Source of the DNA: Candidatus Buchananbacteria bacterium
Lineage (GTDB): Bacteria; Patescibacteriota; Patescibacteriia; Buchananbacterales; UBA6539
NCBI GenBank assembly: GCA_016930315.1
Contig: JAFGGX010000010.1
Span: forward strand, 1-36,084
Direction: 5' to 3'
Length of the DNA: 36,084 nucleotides
Below are positions 16,915 to 25,424 of this stretch, piece by piece (position 1 is the stretch's first letter; each line of letters starts with the position of its first letter). A model generated the notes under the pieces. It worked only from the letters and a program-made list of their open reading frames with translations. It was not told the DNA's origin and ran no database searches. The translations under genes and the position numbers were made by a program.

Positions 16915-18294
16915 ATGTTAGAACAAAATTCAATGGAAAAAATTGTTTCTTTAGCCAAAAGACGTGGTTTTATTTTCCAATCCTCAGAGATTTATGGCGG
17001 CCTTAATTCTTTTTATGATTACGGCCCACTTGGTGTTGAGTTGAAAAATAATATCAAAAAAGCTTGGTGGCAGGCAATGGTTTACCAACATAGCAATATT
17101 GTCGGGTTGGACTCGGCGATTTTAATGCATCCAAAAATTTGGGAAGCCTCCGGTCATATTGCTAATTTTACTGATCCATTAGTTGATTGCAAAAAATGTA
17201 AAAAACGGTTTCGGGCCGATCATTTGTTAGAAGCGGCTGGCATTAAACCAGATTTGGGCACGATGAAAAATCCACCCAAAGAGCTAAAAGAATGTCTCGA
17301 ATGTGGTGGGCAGTTAACCGAAGTGCGACAATTTAATTTGATGTTTAAAACTTTCATGGGCCCGGTTGAAGATGCCGGTTCGGTTGTTTATTTACGGCCA
17401 GAAACCGCTCAGGGTATTTACGTTAATTTTCAAAACGTGATGGAAAGTATGCGCCTGAAATTGCCATTTGGGATTGCTCAAATTGGTAAAGCATTTAGAA
17501 ACGAAATTACTCCGGGTAATTTTACTTTCCGCACTCGCGAATTTGAACAAATGGAAATGCAGTATTTTGTTCACCCGAGTCAAGCGGATGAAGTTTTTGA
17601 GAAATTTAAAGAAGCTCGGTTGCAATGGTATATTGATTTAGGAATTAAAAAAGAAAATTTACGCTTCCGTGAACACGAAAAAGATGAGTTGGCTCACTAT
17701 GCCAAGCGGGCCGTTGATGTCGAATATAACACGCCATTCGGTTGGAAGGAATTAGAAGGGATCCATAATCGTGGTGATTGGGATTTGTCGCGGCATTCGG
17801 AATTTTCTGGTCAAGATTTACGCTGTGTTGATGTTGGAAGTGGCGAAAAGTTTTTTCCTTATATTATTGAAACTTCAGCTGGGGCTGATCGAGCGACTTT
17901 AATGTTTTTGCTTGACGCTTATCAAGAGATTGAAGGGGGTAGGACCACCACTACCGAAAGTACTAAAGAAATGGAAACGATTTTGAGTTTTAGTCCAAAA
18001 ATTGCCCCGGTTAAAATCGCTGTTTTGCCTTTATCTAAAAAGCCCGAGTTAAACGAGGTTTCCAAAAAGGTATTAGACAGCTTACAGTCAGATTATTTTT
18101 GTCTTTATGACGAGACCCAAAGTATTGGTCGACGCTATCGTCGTCAAGATGAAATTGGGACTTTGTATTGTGTTACGATCGATTTCGAAACATTAGAAGA
18201 TCAAGCTGTCACTGTTCGTGACCGCAATACCATGCAACAGGAAAGAATTGCTATTGATCAGTTGAAAGATTATTTTAAGCTTAAACTCAGCTAA
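16915..18294 (+). CDS. glyS: Glycyl-tRNA synthetase, homodimeric class II type
   Basis: [93 protein letters not shown]. Confidence 0.97.
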   Translation: MLEQNSMEKIVSLAKRRGFIFQSSEIYGGLNSFYDYGPLGVELKNNIKKAWWQAMVYQHSNIVGLDSAILMHPKIWEASGHIANFTDPLVDCKKCKKRFRADHLLEAAGIKPDLGTMKNPPKELKECLECGGQLTEVRQFNLMFKTFMGPVEDAGSVVYLRPETAQGIYVNFQNVMESMRLKLPFGIAQIGKAFRNEITPGNFTFRTREFEQMEMQYFVHPSQADEVFEKFKEARLQWYIDLGIKKENLRFREHEKDELAHYAKRAVDVEYNTPFGWKELEGIHNRGDWDLSRHSEFSGQDLRCVDVGSGEKFFPYIIETSAGADRATLMFLLDAYQEIEGGRTTTTESTKEMETILSFSPKIAPVKIAVLPLSKKPELNEVSKKVLDSLQSDYFCLYDETQSIGRRYRRQDEIGTLYCVTIDFETLEDQAVTVRDRNTMQQERIAIDQLKDYFKLKLS

Positions 18295-18383
18295 GTTCAC
18301 GCAGCATGTAACATATAACATGTAACATTTTGCAATGTTGCGTGTCATGTGTTCCATGTTTTATTAGTTACTATTAAACTTAC

Positions 18384-19655
18384 ATGTATCAAGAAAAAAA
18401 ATTAGCCAATGGTTTAAAATTAATCCTTTCACCGCTCAAAGAAACTAAAGCGGTAACTGTTTTAATTTTATTGCCGGTTGGCTCGCGCTATGAAACCAAA
18501 GAGATTAATGGTGTTTCTCATTTTATTGAGCACTTAATGTTTAAAGGCACTGCTAAACGACCAAACACGTTAGCGATTAGTAAAGCGCTTGATGCGGTTG
18601 GGGCTGAATATAACGCTTTTACTTCTAAAGATCACACCGGTTATTATGTTAAAGTGGCAGCGGATAAAATTGAATTGGCCTTTGATATTTTATCAGACAT
18701 GCTTTTGAATTCGATTTTTGATACCAAGGAGATTGATAAAGAAAGGGGAGTGATCGTTGAAGAAATTAATATGTACGAAGACAATCCTTTAATGTATATT
18801 CAATCGGTTTTTGAACAAATTACTTTTGGCGCCGATCAACCTCTGGGCCAACAAATTGCTGGTCCGCGATCTGTCATTAAAAATGTTTCTCGTGAAAAAA
18901 TTATTGCTTATCGTGATAAATTTTATAATCCGGCTAATATGATTGTAACAGTGGCCGGTAATTTTGATGCCAAAAAGGTGACTGCTTTAAGTCAGAAATA
19001 TTTTTCTACCCCGAAAAATAAGATTGTTGAACAAAAATTCAAACCGGTAAAAATTACTCAAACCAAACCGCAAATTGATTTGTTGCATAAAAAAACCGAG
19101 CAGGTTAATCTTTGTCTGGGCTTCCCGGCTTTTAGGCTTGGTGATCCAAAAATTTATCCGCTTTTGCTTTTAGCTATTATTTTGGGCGGCAACATGAGTT
19201 CTCGATTGTTTATTAATGTTCGAGAAAAAGAGGGTTTAGCATATTTTATCAGAGCGTCAGTTGATAGTTATCAAGATATTGGTACAATTTTTGTTCAGGC
19301 CGGCTTAGATCGCAAAAGAATTAAGCAGGCTATTAGCTTGATTTTGTTGGAATTGAAAAAGATCAAAAAAGATGGTGCTACGTCAGAAGAATTGCAATCG
19401 GCTAAAGAATTTGTTAAAGGCAAGTTAGTTTTGGATTTGGAAGATTCGGAAAATATTGCTGATTGGCTAGGTAAACAACAGTTGTTGTTAAACAAAATCA
19501 TTCTGCCTTCTGAATACCTAAAAAAGATTATGGCAGTTAAATCATCTGACATTAAAAAAATTGCCAATGAAATTTTTGTGACCAAAAAAATTAATTTGGC
19601 GTTGATTGGCCCGTATAAAAATAAAGAAGAATTTAAACCTTTGCTTAAAGTTTAA
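18384..19655 (+). CDS. M16 family zinc peptidase
   Basis: HFIEHLMFKGT (HxxEH) and ERGVIVEEINMYEDNP. Confidence 0.95.
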   Translation: MYQEKKLANGLKLILSPLKETKAVTVLILLPVGSRYETKEINGVSHFIEHLMFKGTAKRPNTLAISKALDAVGAEYNAFTSKDHTGYYVKVAADKIELAFDILSDMLLNSIFDTKEIDKERGVIVEEINMYEDNPLMYIQSVFEQITFGADQPLGQQIAGPRSVIKNVSREKIIAYRDKFYNPANMIVTVAGNFDAKKVTALSQKYFSTPKNKIVEQKFKPVKITQTKPQIDLLHKKTEQVNLCLGFPAFRLGDPKIYPLLLLAIILGGNMSSRLFINVREKEGLAYFIRASVDSYQDIGTIFVQAGLDRKRIKQAISLILLELKKIKKDGATSEELQSAKEFVKGKLVLDLEDSENIADWLGKQQLLLNKIILPSEYLKKIMAVKSSDIKKIANEIFVTKKINLALIGPYKNKEEFKPLLKV

Positions 19656-20109
19656 ACAAAAGGTAAATAATCGCGGCAAAAAAAATCGCTTGATAGAAAA
19701 AACCAATTCGGTAAGGAGTTGGTTTTTTAGTCATCAGGCGGTGTGAGAGTTGATTGATTTTAGCAAATGGATTGAATATTTTTGCATCAGTTAAAATATG
19801 TAGACCATTTAAAAAGTCCGGCAAGATGCTGCCAACTACAGCGGCCATTGCATTGTTTAGGTTTGGCAGCTGGTTTTGATAGAGTAAAAAAATTAACCAA
19901 AGCCCCATGATTGAAAAATCAATTGCGGCGATCGTACCGACCACTAATTTCCATTTTTTACCATCGAATTTGGCAAAAAAATCTTCATCACCATGAGGGA
20001 TGCCATCAAGGAGATAATGAGAAATAAACCCACCTAAAAAAGCGACGATTGGATTGGGGGCAATCTTGGCAATGATTAGAGCAGTGGTAGCGTGAACGGT
20101 TAAAAACAT
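19645..20109 (-). CDS. Polytopic membrane protein, possible membrane-bound metal-dependent hydrolase-like fold
   Basis: VHATTALIIAKIAPNPIVAFLGGFISHYLLDGIPHGDED; convergent 11-bp overlap with the M16 gene. Confidence 0.6.
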   Translation of the reverse strand: MFLTVHATTALIIAKIAPNPIVAFLGGFISHYLLDGIPHGDEDFFAKFDGKKWKLVVGTIAAIDFSIMGLWLIFLLYQNQLPNLNNAMAAVVGSILPDFLNGLHILTDAKIFNPFAKINQLSHRLMTKKPTPYRIGFFYQAIFFAAIIYLLFKL

Positions 20110-20200
20110 ATTATATATTCTAGCAGAAAAATCCTAATTAAAAAAATCGCTTTATCGCGATTGATGTCATTAGTTAATTGTTAATAATCAATGGTTATCA

Positions 20201-20275
20201 TGGTAGCGGCGGAGGGATTTGAACCCCCGGCCAAAGGATTATGATTCCTCTGCTCTACCACTGAGCTACGCCGCC
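20201..20275 (-). tRNA. tRNA-Met (CAT), elongator-type
   Basis: GGCGGCGTAGCTCAGTGGTAGAGCAGAGGAATCATAATCCTTTGGCCGGGGGTTCAAATCCCTCCGCCGCTACCA. Confidence 0.9.
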
Positions 20276-20276
20276 T

Positions 20277-20352
20277 TGGTTGCAGGAGGGGGACTTGAAC
20301 CCCCAACCTCCAGGTTATGGGCCTGGCGAGCTGCCAATTGCTCTATCCTGCT
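20277..20352 (-). tRNA. Initiator tRNA-Met (CAT)
   Basis: AGCAGGATAGAGCAATTGGCAGCTCGCCAGGCCCATAACCTGGAGGTTGGGGGTTCAAGTCCCCCTCCTGCAACCA; 1-72 mismatch and A11-U24 are initiator hallmarks. Confidence 0.9.
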
Positions 20353-20400
20353 ACGATTACCACCATAATATATCTTAATTATTGGTTTTTGTCAAATCTA

Positions 20401-20790
20401 TTAATCAATAATGCTACCGCCAATGTCAGTTTGTTCAAGTGTCTTGGCAAGTATTTCTTCGGTTGTATCTAAATCATTCCAGTCCAGACTTCCTTTTTCT
20501 ATCTCTAATTTAATTTCATCAATCAATTTTTTAGTGTCAGAATATTTGACTAATCTCGGCAACGCTTTCAGTAGTCTCGTCGCATGGGTATAATAAATTT
20601 TATTTAGTTCTGTTTGTTCGACACCCAACTCTTCCCAGGTTACTATTCCGTTTTTTATTCCATCTCTTATACTTTGGATATCAGTTTGGAGTGTATTAAA
20701 ATTACCAAGCATCATCCTATCTTTTAAATCTCTAACCCTTTCAACTAAATATGTTTTTTCAAGTTCTTTTCTGGTTTCGCTGTATTCCAT
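20401..20790 (-). CDS. Hypothetical helical protein between tRNA genes
   Basis: 129 aa with two similar helical units (IRDGIKNGIVTWEEL / IKLEIEKGSLDWNDL). Confidence 0.65.
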   Translation of the reverse strand: MEYSETRKELEKTYLVERVRDLKDRMMLGNFNTLQTDIQSIRDGIKNGIVTWEELGVEQTELNKIYYTHATRLLKALPRLVKYSDTKKLIDEIKLEIEKGSLDWNDLDTTEEILAKTLEQTDIGGSIID

Positions 20791-20797
20791 ATTTTTT

Positions 20798-20882
20798 TGG
20801 TGCCGATGGTGGGACTCGAACCCACATGCTTTTCAGCACACGATTTTGAGTCGTGCGTGTATACCAATTTCACCACATCGGC
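20798..20882 (-). tRNA. tRNA-Leu (CAA)
   Basis: GCCGATGTGGTGAAATTGGTATACACGCACGACTCAAAATCGTGTGCTGAAAAGCATGTGGGTTCGAGTCCCACCATCGGCACCA, long variable arm. Confidence 0.95.
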
Positions 20883-20965
20883 TTAATTTTGTCTTATCAA
20901 CAACCCTGATTTTGTAAAAAAGGGCAGATTTAAATACGCAACCATTATAAAAGAAAATTTTATAA

Positions 20966-20994
20966 TTGTCAAAAGGTTGAAATTTTATTATAAT
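20966..20994 (+). promoter_or_regulatory. Promoter of parA, positioned for a leaderless transcript
   Basis: TTGTCA-17-TATAAT, only 6 nt before ATG 21001. Confidence 0.6.
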
Positions 20995-21000
20995 AGAGGC

Positions 21001-21774
21001 ATGTCTAAAATCATTTCAATTGTTAACCAGAAGGGTGGTGTGGGTAAAACGACTACCGCCATTAATCTGGGCGCCTATTTGGCCTGGCTAGGCAATTTTG
21101 TTTTATTGATTGACCTTGATCCACAGGCTAATGCCACCTCGGCTTTGGGTATCAATCAACGGGAGCTTGGTAACAGTATTTATCACAGTATTATTAATCC
21201 GGAAATTAAATTAAGGGATATTGTTGTTGATACTAATCATAAGGGTTATCGGGTTGCTCCAGCTAATCAAGATTTAGCCGGTGCTAGAGTAGAATTAGTT
21301 TCGCTTGATAGTCGAGAATTTCAGTTGCGGAATTTGCTTTTAGAGATTCGTAACGATTATGATTATATTATTATTGATTGTCCACCGTCGTTAGATTTGT
21401 TGACCTTGAATGGTTTGGTGGCGGCTGATGAAATTTTAATTCCAGTTCAGGCTGAGTATTTGGCTTTGGAAGGATTGGGGCAATTATTGCAAACGATTGC
21501 TTTAGTTAAAGAAAATTTGCAGCCAAATCTAAAAATTTTAGGGGCGGTGTTAACCATGTATGACAAAAGAAATAAATTATCGGGCCAGGTGTTTGCTGAA
21601 TTAAAAAAACATTTTCCGTTTAAAATTTTTGAACCCCCGGTCCCCAGAAATGTTCGATTAACCGAAGCGCCGAGTTATGGCCAATCAATTTTAGCTTATG
21701 ATCCAAAATCAAAAGGCGGGCGAGCTTATGAAAATTTAGCCCGTGAAATAATTTCTCATTATCAAACTTTTTAA
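21001..21774 (+). CDS. parA: Chromosome partitioning ATPase ParA/Soj
   Basis: MSKIISIVNQKGGVGKTTTAINLGAYLAWLG; LLIDLDPQANATSALG. Confidence 0.97.
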   Translation: MSKIISIVNQKGGVGKTTTAINLGAYLAWLGNFVLLIDLDPQANATSALGINQRELGNSIYHSIINPEIKLRDIVVDTNHKGYRVAPANQDLAGARVELVSLDSREFQLRNLLLEIRNDYDYIIIDCPPSLDLLTLNGLVAADEILIPVQAEYLALEGLGQLLQTIALVKENLQPNLKILGAVLTMYDKRNKLSGQVFAELKKHFPFKIFEPPVPRNVRLTEAPSYGQSILAYDPKSKGGRAYENLAREIISHYQTF

Positions 21775-21785
21775 AACAAAAAATT

Positions 21786-22667
21786 ATGTCTAATCGACCA
21801 TCAGGTTTGGGCCGAGGATTGGGGTCGCTAATCCCAAGCAAAATTAAAACCGAAATTTTACCGGCTAATTCAGCCGTCAAACCTAAAGAAGAAACCGTTC
21901 AACAAATTGATGTTGATGCAATCGAAACTAATCCACATCAGCCGCGAACTGAATTCAATCACGATGCCTTGGAAGAATTAACCAATTCAATTAAAGAGCA
22001 TGGTATTTTGCAGCCGTTGATTTTGACTAAAATTGATGGTGGTTATCAGTTAGTGGCCGGTGAACGGCGGTTGCGGGCGGCTAAAATGCTTGATTTGGAA
22101 ACAGTGCCGGCAATTGTCCGAGAAATTAAAGACCAACAGAAATTAGAATTGGCATTGGTGGAAAATATTCAGCGCCAAGATCTAAATCCAATTGAAGAGG
22201 CAATCTCTTATCAGCGGTTAATGGATGAATTTAGTTTAACTCAAGATCAGGTAGCTAAAAAGGTGGGTAAAAGCCGAACAGTGGTTACCAATCTTTTGCG
22301 GTTGTTAAATTTACCAACCGAAGTTCAAAAAGGTTTAATTGATGGTAAAATTAACTATAGCACCGCCAGAGTAATTGCCGGGTTGCCGGACGATCAACAG
22401 TTAACTTTTTTTAATCAGGTTTTAAAAAACGATTTAACTGTTCGGGCAGTTGAAGGTCAAGCTCAAAAGATTGCGGTTAAACGCCATTTTAGAAAAAGCA
22501 AAGACCCAGACTTACGATTGAAAGAGGAAACTTTAGAAAAAGCCTTGGGGACAAAAGTGACAATCAAAAAATCCGGCGAAACCGGTCAAATTGTGATTGA
22601 ATTTTATTCGCCTTCAGACCTTGATGATTTAATTAATAAAATCAACCGCTCGGGCTTTAGTGTCTAG
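21786..22667 (+). CDS. parB: Chromosome partitioning protein ParB/Spo0J
   Basis: RPSGLGRGLGSLIP; NPHQPRTEFNHDALEELTNSIKEHGILQPLI; GERRLRAAKM. Confidence 0.97.
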   Translation: MSNRPSGLGRGLGSLIPSKIKTEILPANSAVKPKEETVQQIDVDAIETNPHQPRTEFNHDALEELTNSIKEHGILQPLILTKIDGGYQLVAGERRLRAAKMLDLETVPAIVREIKDQQKLELALVENIQRQDLNPIEEAISYQRLMDEFSLTQDQVAKKVGKSRTVVTNLLRLLNLPTEVQKGLIDGKINYSTARVIAGLPDDQQLTFFNQVLKNDLTVRAVEGQAQKIAVKRHFRKSKDPDLRLKEETLEKALGTKVTIKKSGETGQIVIEFYSPSDLDDLINKINRSGFSV

Positions 22668-24162
22668 ATGAGTTTGAACGAATTTTACTTTTAGCGGCGT
22701 GAGTTTTTACAAATTTAAGCCAATCGTGGCTTGGACCCTTACGATTTTTGTCGGTGGTGATTTCTATGATATCACCATTTTTTAATTTTCGATCTAGAGT
22801 GGCAATTTGGTTGTTAACCTTGGCGCTAGTGCAGTGGTCGCCAATCCAACTATGGACATGGTAGGCAAAATCAACTGGTGTGGCTTCTTCCGGTAGATCA
22901 ATCACATCGCCTTGAGGGGTAAAAACAAAAATTCGATTTTGGAAAACATCCAAAGTTAAAGAATTCAAAAATTGTTCATTGTCAGCAATATCTTTTTGCC
23001 ATTGGACTAAGTCTTGCACCCATTTTAATTTTTTTGGCGAAGTGTAACCTTTTTTGGTGGTATCTATATTTTTTACATTCTCTTTGTATTGCCAGTGAGC
23101 CGCAATACCAAATTCGGCTTGGGCATCCATTTCCTTGGTCCGGATTTGGATTTCGGCCAGCTTGCCATCAACACAAAAAACCGTAGTATGCAAAGACTGA
23201 TAGCCGTTGGGTTTTGGTTGAGCAATATAATCTTTAATTCGGCCTGGCATTGGTTTCCACAAATCATGTAGCGCGCCTAAAACTGAGTAGCAACCAGAAA
23301 CATCATCAACAATTACACGCACTGCTGCTAGGTCGTAAATTTTGCCAATTTCACGATTGTAGTGGGGCTTAATTAATTTTTTATATAGACTAAATAAACG
23401 TTTCGGCCGGCCATGAACAGAATAGAATTTAATTTTTTTGGCTGATAATTCTTTTTTGATAATTTTAATCACTTTTTCAATATATTCCATCCGCAGTTCA
23501 ATTTTTGGCATTACTTCTTTTTTCATCCAAGCGTATTCTTCTGGGTAAACATAAGAAAAAGCCAGATCTTCAATCTCACCTTTAATTTGGCCCATACCTA
23601 AGCGATTGGCAATTGGCGCGTAAATATCCAAACTTTCTTTGGCGATCCGAAGACGTTTTTCTGGTGGGAGTGACTCTAAAGTTTTTAAATTATTAATTCG
23701 ATCGGCCATTTTAATAATAATAATTCGAACATCTTGAGCCATCGAAATAAACATCTTGCGTAGATTCTCGGCATATTTTTCGATGCCGCGATATTTTAAC
23801 ACGCCAAGCTTGGTGATGCCGGTAACTAGTTTAGCCACCCCTGAACCGAAATTTTTTTCAATATCAACCAAAGTAAAATGAGTATCTTCTGGTACATCGT
23901 GGAGTAGACCGGCAATAATTGTATCTTGGTCCATACCCATTTGAGCTAAAGTGATAGCAGTTTCTAGCGGGTGATTGATGTAGGGAATGCCTGATTTTCT
24001 TAATTGGCCTTTATGGGCATCAGCGGCAAAATCATAAGCTAGCCGGATCAAATCGAGGTCGACTTTGGGCCGATTTTTAAAGTTATTAAAAACTTGCAGC
24101 TTATATTTATTTTTTTGGCTGCCTTGTTTAATAATTTTGATTAAATCATCAATAGTACTCAT
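22657..24162 (-). CDS. RelA/SpoT homolog with HD, synthetase and TGS domains, no C-terminal ACT
   Basis: LLHDVPEDT; RIKDYIAQPKPNGYQSLHTTVF; VFTPQGDVIDLPEEATPVDFAYHVHS; ends soon after TGS. Confidence 0.94.
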   Translation of the reverse strand: MSTIDDLIKIIKQGSQKNKYKLQVFNNFKNRPKVDLDLIRLAYDFAADAHKGQLRKSGIPYINHPLETAITLAQMGMDQDTIIAGLLHDVPEDTHFTLVDIEKNFGSGVAKLVTGITKLGVLKYRGIEKYAENLRKMFISMAQDVRIIIIKMADRINNLKTLESLPPEKRLRIAKESLDIYAPIANRLGMGQIKGEIEDLAFSYVYPEEYAWMKKEVMPKIELRMEYIEKVIKIIKKELSAKKIKFYSVHGRPKRLFSLYKKLIKPHYNREIGKIYDLAAVRVIVDDVSGCYSVLGALHDLWKPMPGRIKDYIAQPKPNGYQSLHTTVFCVDGKLAEIQIRTKEMDAQAEFGIAAHWQYKENVKNIDTTKKGYTSPKKLKWVQDLVQWQKDIADNEQFLNSLTLDVFQNRIFVFTPQGDVIDLPEEATPVDFAYHVHSWIGDHCTSAKVNNQIATLDRKLKNGDIIEITTDKNRKGPSHDWLKFVKTHAAKSKIRSNSSRH

Positions 24163-24231
24163 AATTTTAGTTTAGCTTAAAAAGTCGATTTTGGGCAATG
24201 GGGCTTAATCTTAGATTTTAATTAAAAAGAC

Positions 24232-24260
24232 TTGACAAAATCGTTAGGATATGCTAGTAT
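24232..24260 (+). promoter_or_regulatory. Sigma70-type promoter of a tiny transcription unit
   Basis: TTGACA (24232-24237), 17 nt, TAGTAT (24255-24260). Confidence 0.65.
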
Positions 24261-24266
24261 GGTTTT

Positions 24267-24332
24267 GATACTAGGAATGACTCCTAGAAACCGGGAAACA
24301 CCTCATGGAAACTTGAGGTGTTTCTTTTTTTT
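24267..24332 (+). ncRNA. Candidate ~63-nt small RNA with two hairpins, the last an intrinsic terminator
   Basis: CTAGGA-ATGAC-TCCTAG then AAACACCTCA-loop-TGAGGTGTTT-CTTTTTTTT immediately downstream of a promoter; no credible ORF. Confidence 0.55.
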
Positions 24333-24350
24333 AAGGTTTTTGTAAATGGG

Positions 24351-24387
24351 AAGGCCGCGGGGTTGCGTTGTCGCATAATCCCGCGGC
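24351..24387 (-). terminator. GC-rich hairpin downstream of small membrane-protein gene
   Basis: GGCCGCGGG-loop-CCCGCGGCC; no clear U-tract. Confidence 0.6.
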
Positions 24388-24413
24388 CTTAAAATTGGTA
24401 CATCTGATTTGCT

Positions 24414-24617
24414 TTACCTCCTTGGGTGGCTTAGACGATTTGTCCATCGCCATAAATGAGCTTGCTCGAATTGTGTAGACCACGCCCTGAAACGATAATG
24501 AATTGGCATAATGTATTTTCGCCAAACAAAATCCGCGAGGAATAACAATGGGAGCCCCAATACGAGCAATAGGGGAACCCAGTTGATGATTTGGTCCGAG
24601 CTTGACGCGGCGATCAC
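24414..24617 (-). CDS. Small single-TM membrane protein
   Basis: GTG start at 24617 behind AAAGGAA; VIAASSSDQIINWVPLLLVLGLPLLFLADFVWRKYIMPIHYRFRAWSTQFEQ...; upstream TTGACT-17-TACAAT. Confidence 0.55.
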   Translation of the reverse strand: MIAASSSDQIINWVPLLLVLGLPLLFLADFVWRKYIMPIHYRFRAWSTQFEQAHLWRWTNRLSHPRR

Positions 24618-24868
24618 TTCCTTTCTGGTAGTTTCTCCTGTATGCTCGGTCGTTACCTTTATTGTAAATAAATATTGCCAAACAGTCAAACTTTTGTTAA
24701 TATTACGATGCGGTCTCAAAGTAGCACCCTAGTATCAACAAGGTTTCGGGGTCTAACTATCTTTGAGCCGCTTTTGGTTACTTCCGTACTTTTGTAACCC
24801 CCGCCATTCGGCGGGGCAGGCGCCACTACCAAAATTTTGGTAAGCAATGATTATTTTATTTTGTTGTC

Positions 24869-24926
24869 GCTCTGAACTTGTTTCAGAGCCTCTGGAAATA
24901 TTGAGGTCCTGAACCAAGTTCAGGAC
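24869..24926. repeat. Two adjacent palindromic elements
   Basis: GCTCTGAActtgtTTCAGAGC and GTCCTGAAccaagTTCAGGAC. Confidence 0.75.
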
Positions 24927-24966
24927 GACTAATCATGTGCTAATTTTGATTTTTTAGATTCCAGAT

Positions 24967-24995
24967 TTGACATTTTTCTTTAGGTATGCTATACT
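24967..24995 (+). promoter_or_regulatory. Sigma70-type promoter
   Basis: TTGACA (24967-24972), 17 nt, TATACT (24990-24995). Confidence 0.65.
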
Positions 24996-25001
24996 GATAT
25001 T

Positions 25002-25204
25002 AAGTGATAGGCGAATGGCCTATCCTTCTTTATTTACCGCTAAACGCGGTTTAAACGCCCCAAGAAAATACGCGGGCAAAAACAAAATAAAAAAACACCA
25101 TTAAATCCAGACAAGTTATTGGTCATAAAATAAATTGCGCGGATTTCAAATCAGTGTTTATTGGGTTTTTAAAAATTGAATAGATAAAAAATAAAAACAA
25201 AAAT
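25002..25204 (+). promoter_or_regulatory. Structured ~200-nt leader upstream of a small membrane-protein gene
   Basis: Hairpins GATAGGC-gaatg-GCCTATC, ACCGC-taaac-GCGGT, GCCC...GGGC, and AACACcattAAATCC...GGATTTcaaatcaGTGTT. Confidence 0.5.
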
Positions 25205-25363
25205 ATGGCTCAAGCGCTACAAAGTCAAGCCGTCCAATCTTTTGAGATTTCTGAAATGGATTTTGACATGACCAGAACGTTTAGTGTGCTATTGGCAGTA
25301 TTAGTGATTCCGATTAATCTGGCATTAATGTCGCTGGTGTTTTCAATCAGTTTAGTGACATGA
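25205..25363 (+). CDS. 52-aa small membrane protein
   Basis: MAQALQSQAVQSFEISEMDFDMTRTFSVLLAVLVIPINLALMSLVFSISLVT*; below ORF-track size cutoff; promoter and terminator flank it. Confidence 0.5.
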   Translation: MAQALQSQAVQSFEISEMDFDMTRTFSVLLAVLVIPINLALMSLVFSISLVT

Positions 25364-25382
25364 CATATTTTTTAAAAAGAAA

Positions 25383-25411
25383 AAATCCCGCCCTCCAGGC
25401 GGGATTTTAAT
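25383..25411. terminator. Intrinsic terminator
   Basis: AAATCCCGCC-ctcca-GGCGGGATTTT. Confidence 0.8.
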
Positions 25412-25424
25412 AGTAATTATTACA

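Noticed and set aside
20966-22667. parS site near parAB
   Set aside because: No TGTTTCACGTGAAACA-like 16-mer recognised by eye in the neighbourhood.
24331-24681. 116-aa minus ORF overlapping the small membrane gene
   Set aside because: Out of frame with the SD/TM reading frame and reads through the GC-rich hairpin.
24414-25411. Type I toxin-antitoxin system
   Set aside because: Suggestive layout (sRNA plus small TM proteins) but I found no convincing long complementarity between the small RNA and the mRNA; kept only as a hypothesis in findings.
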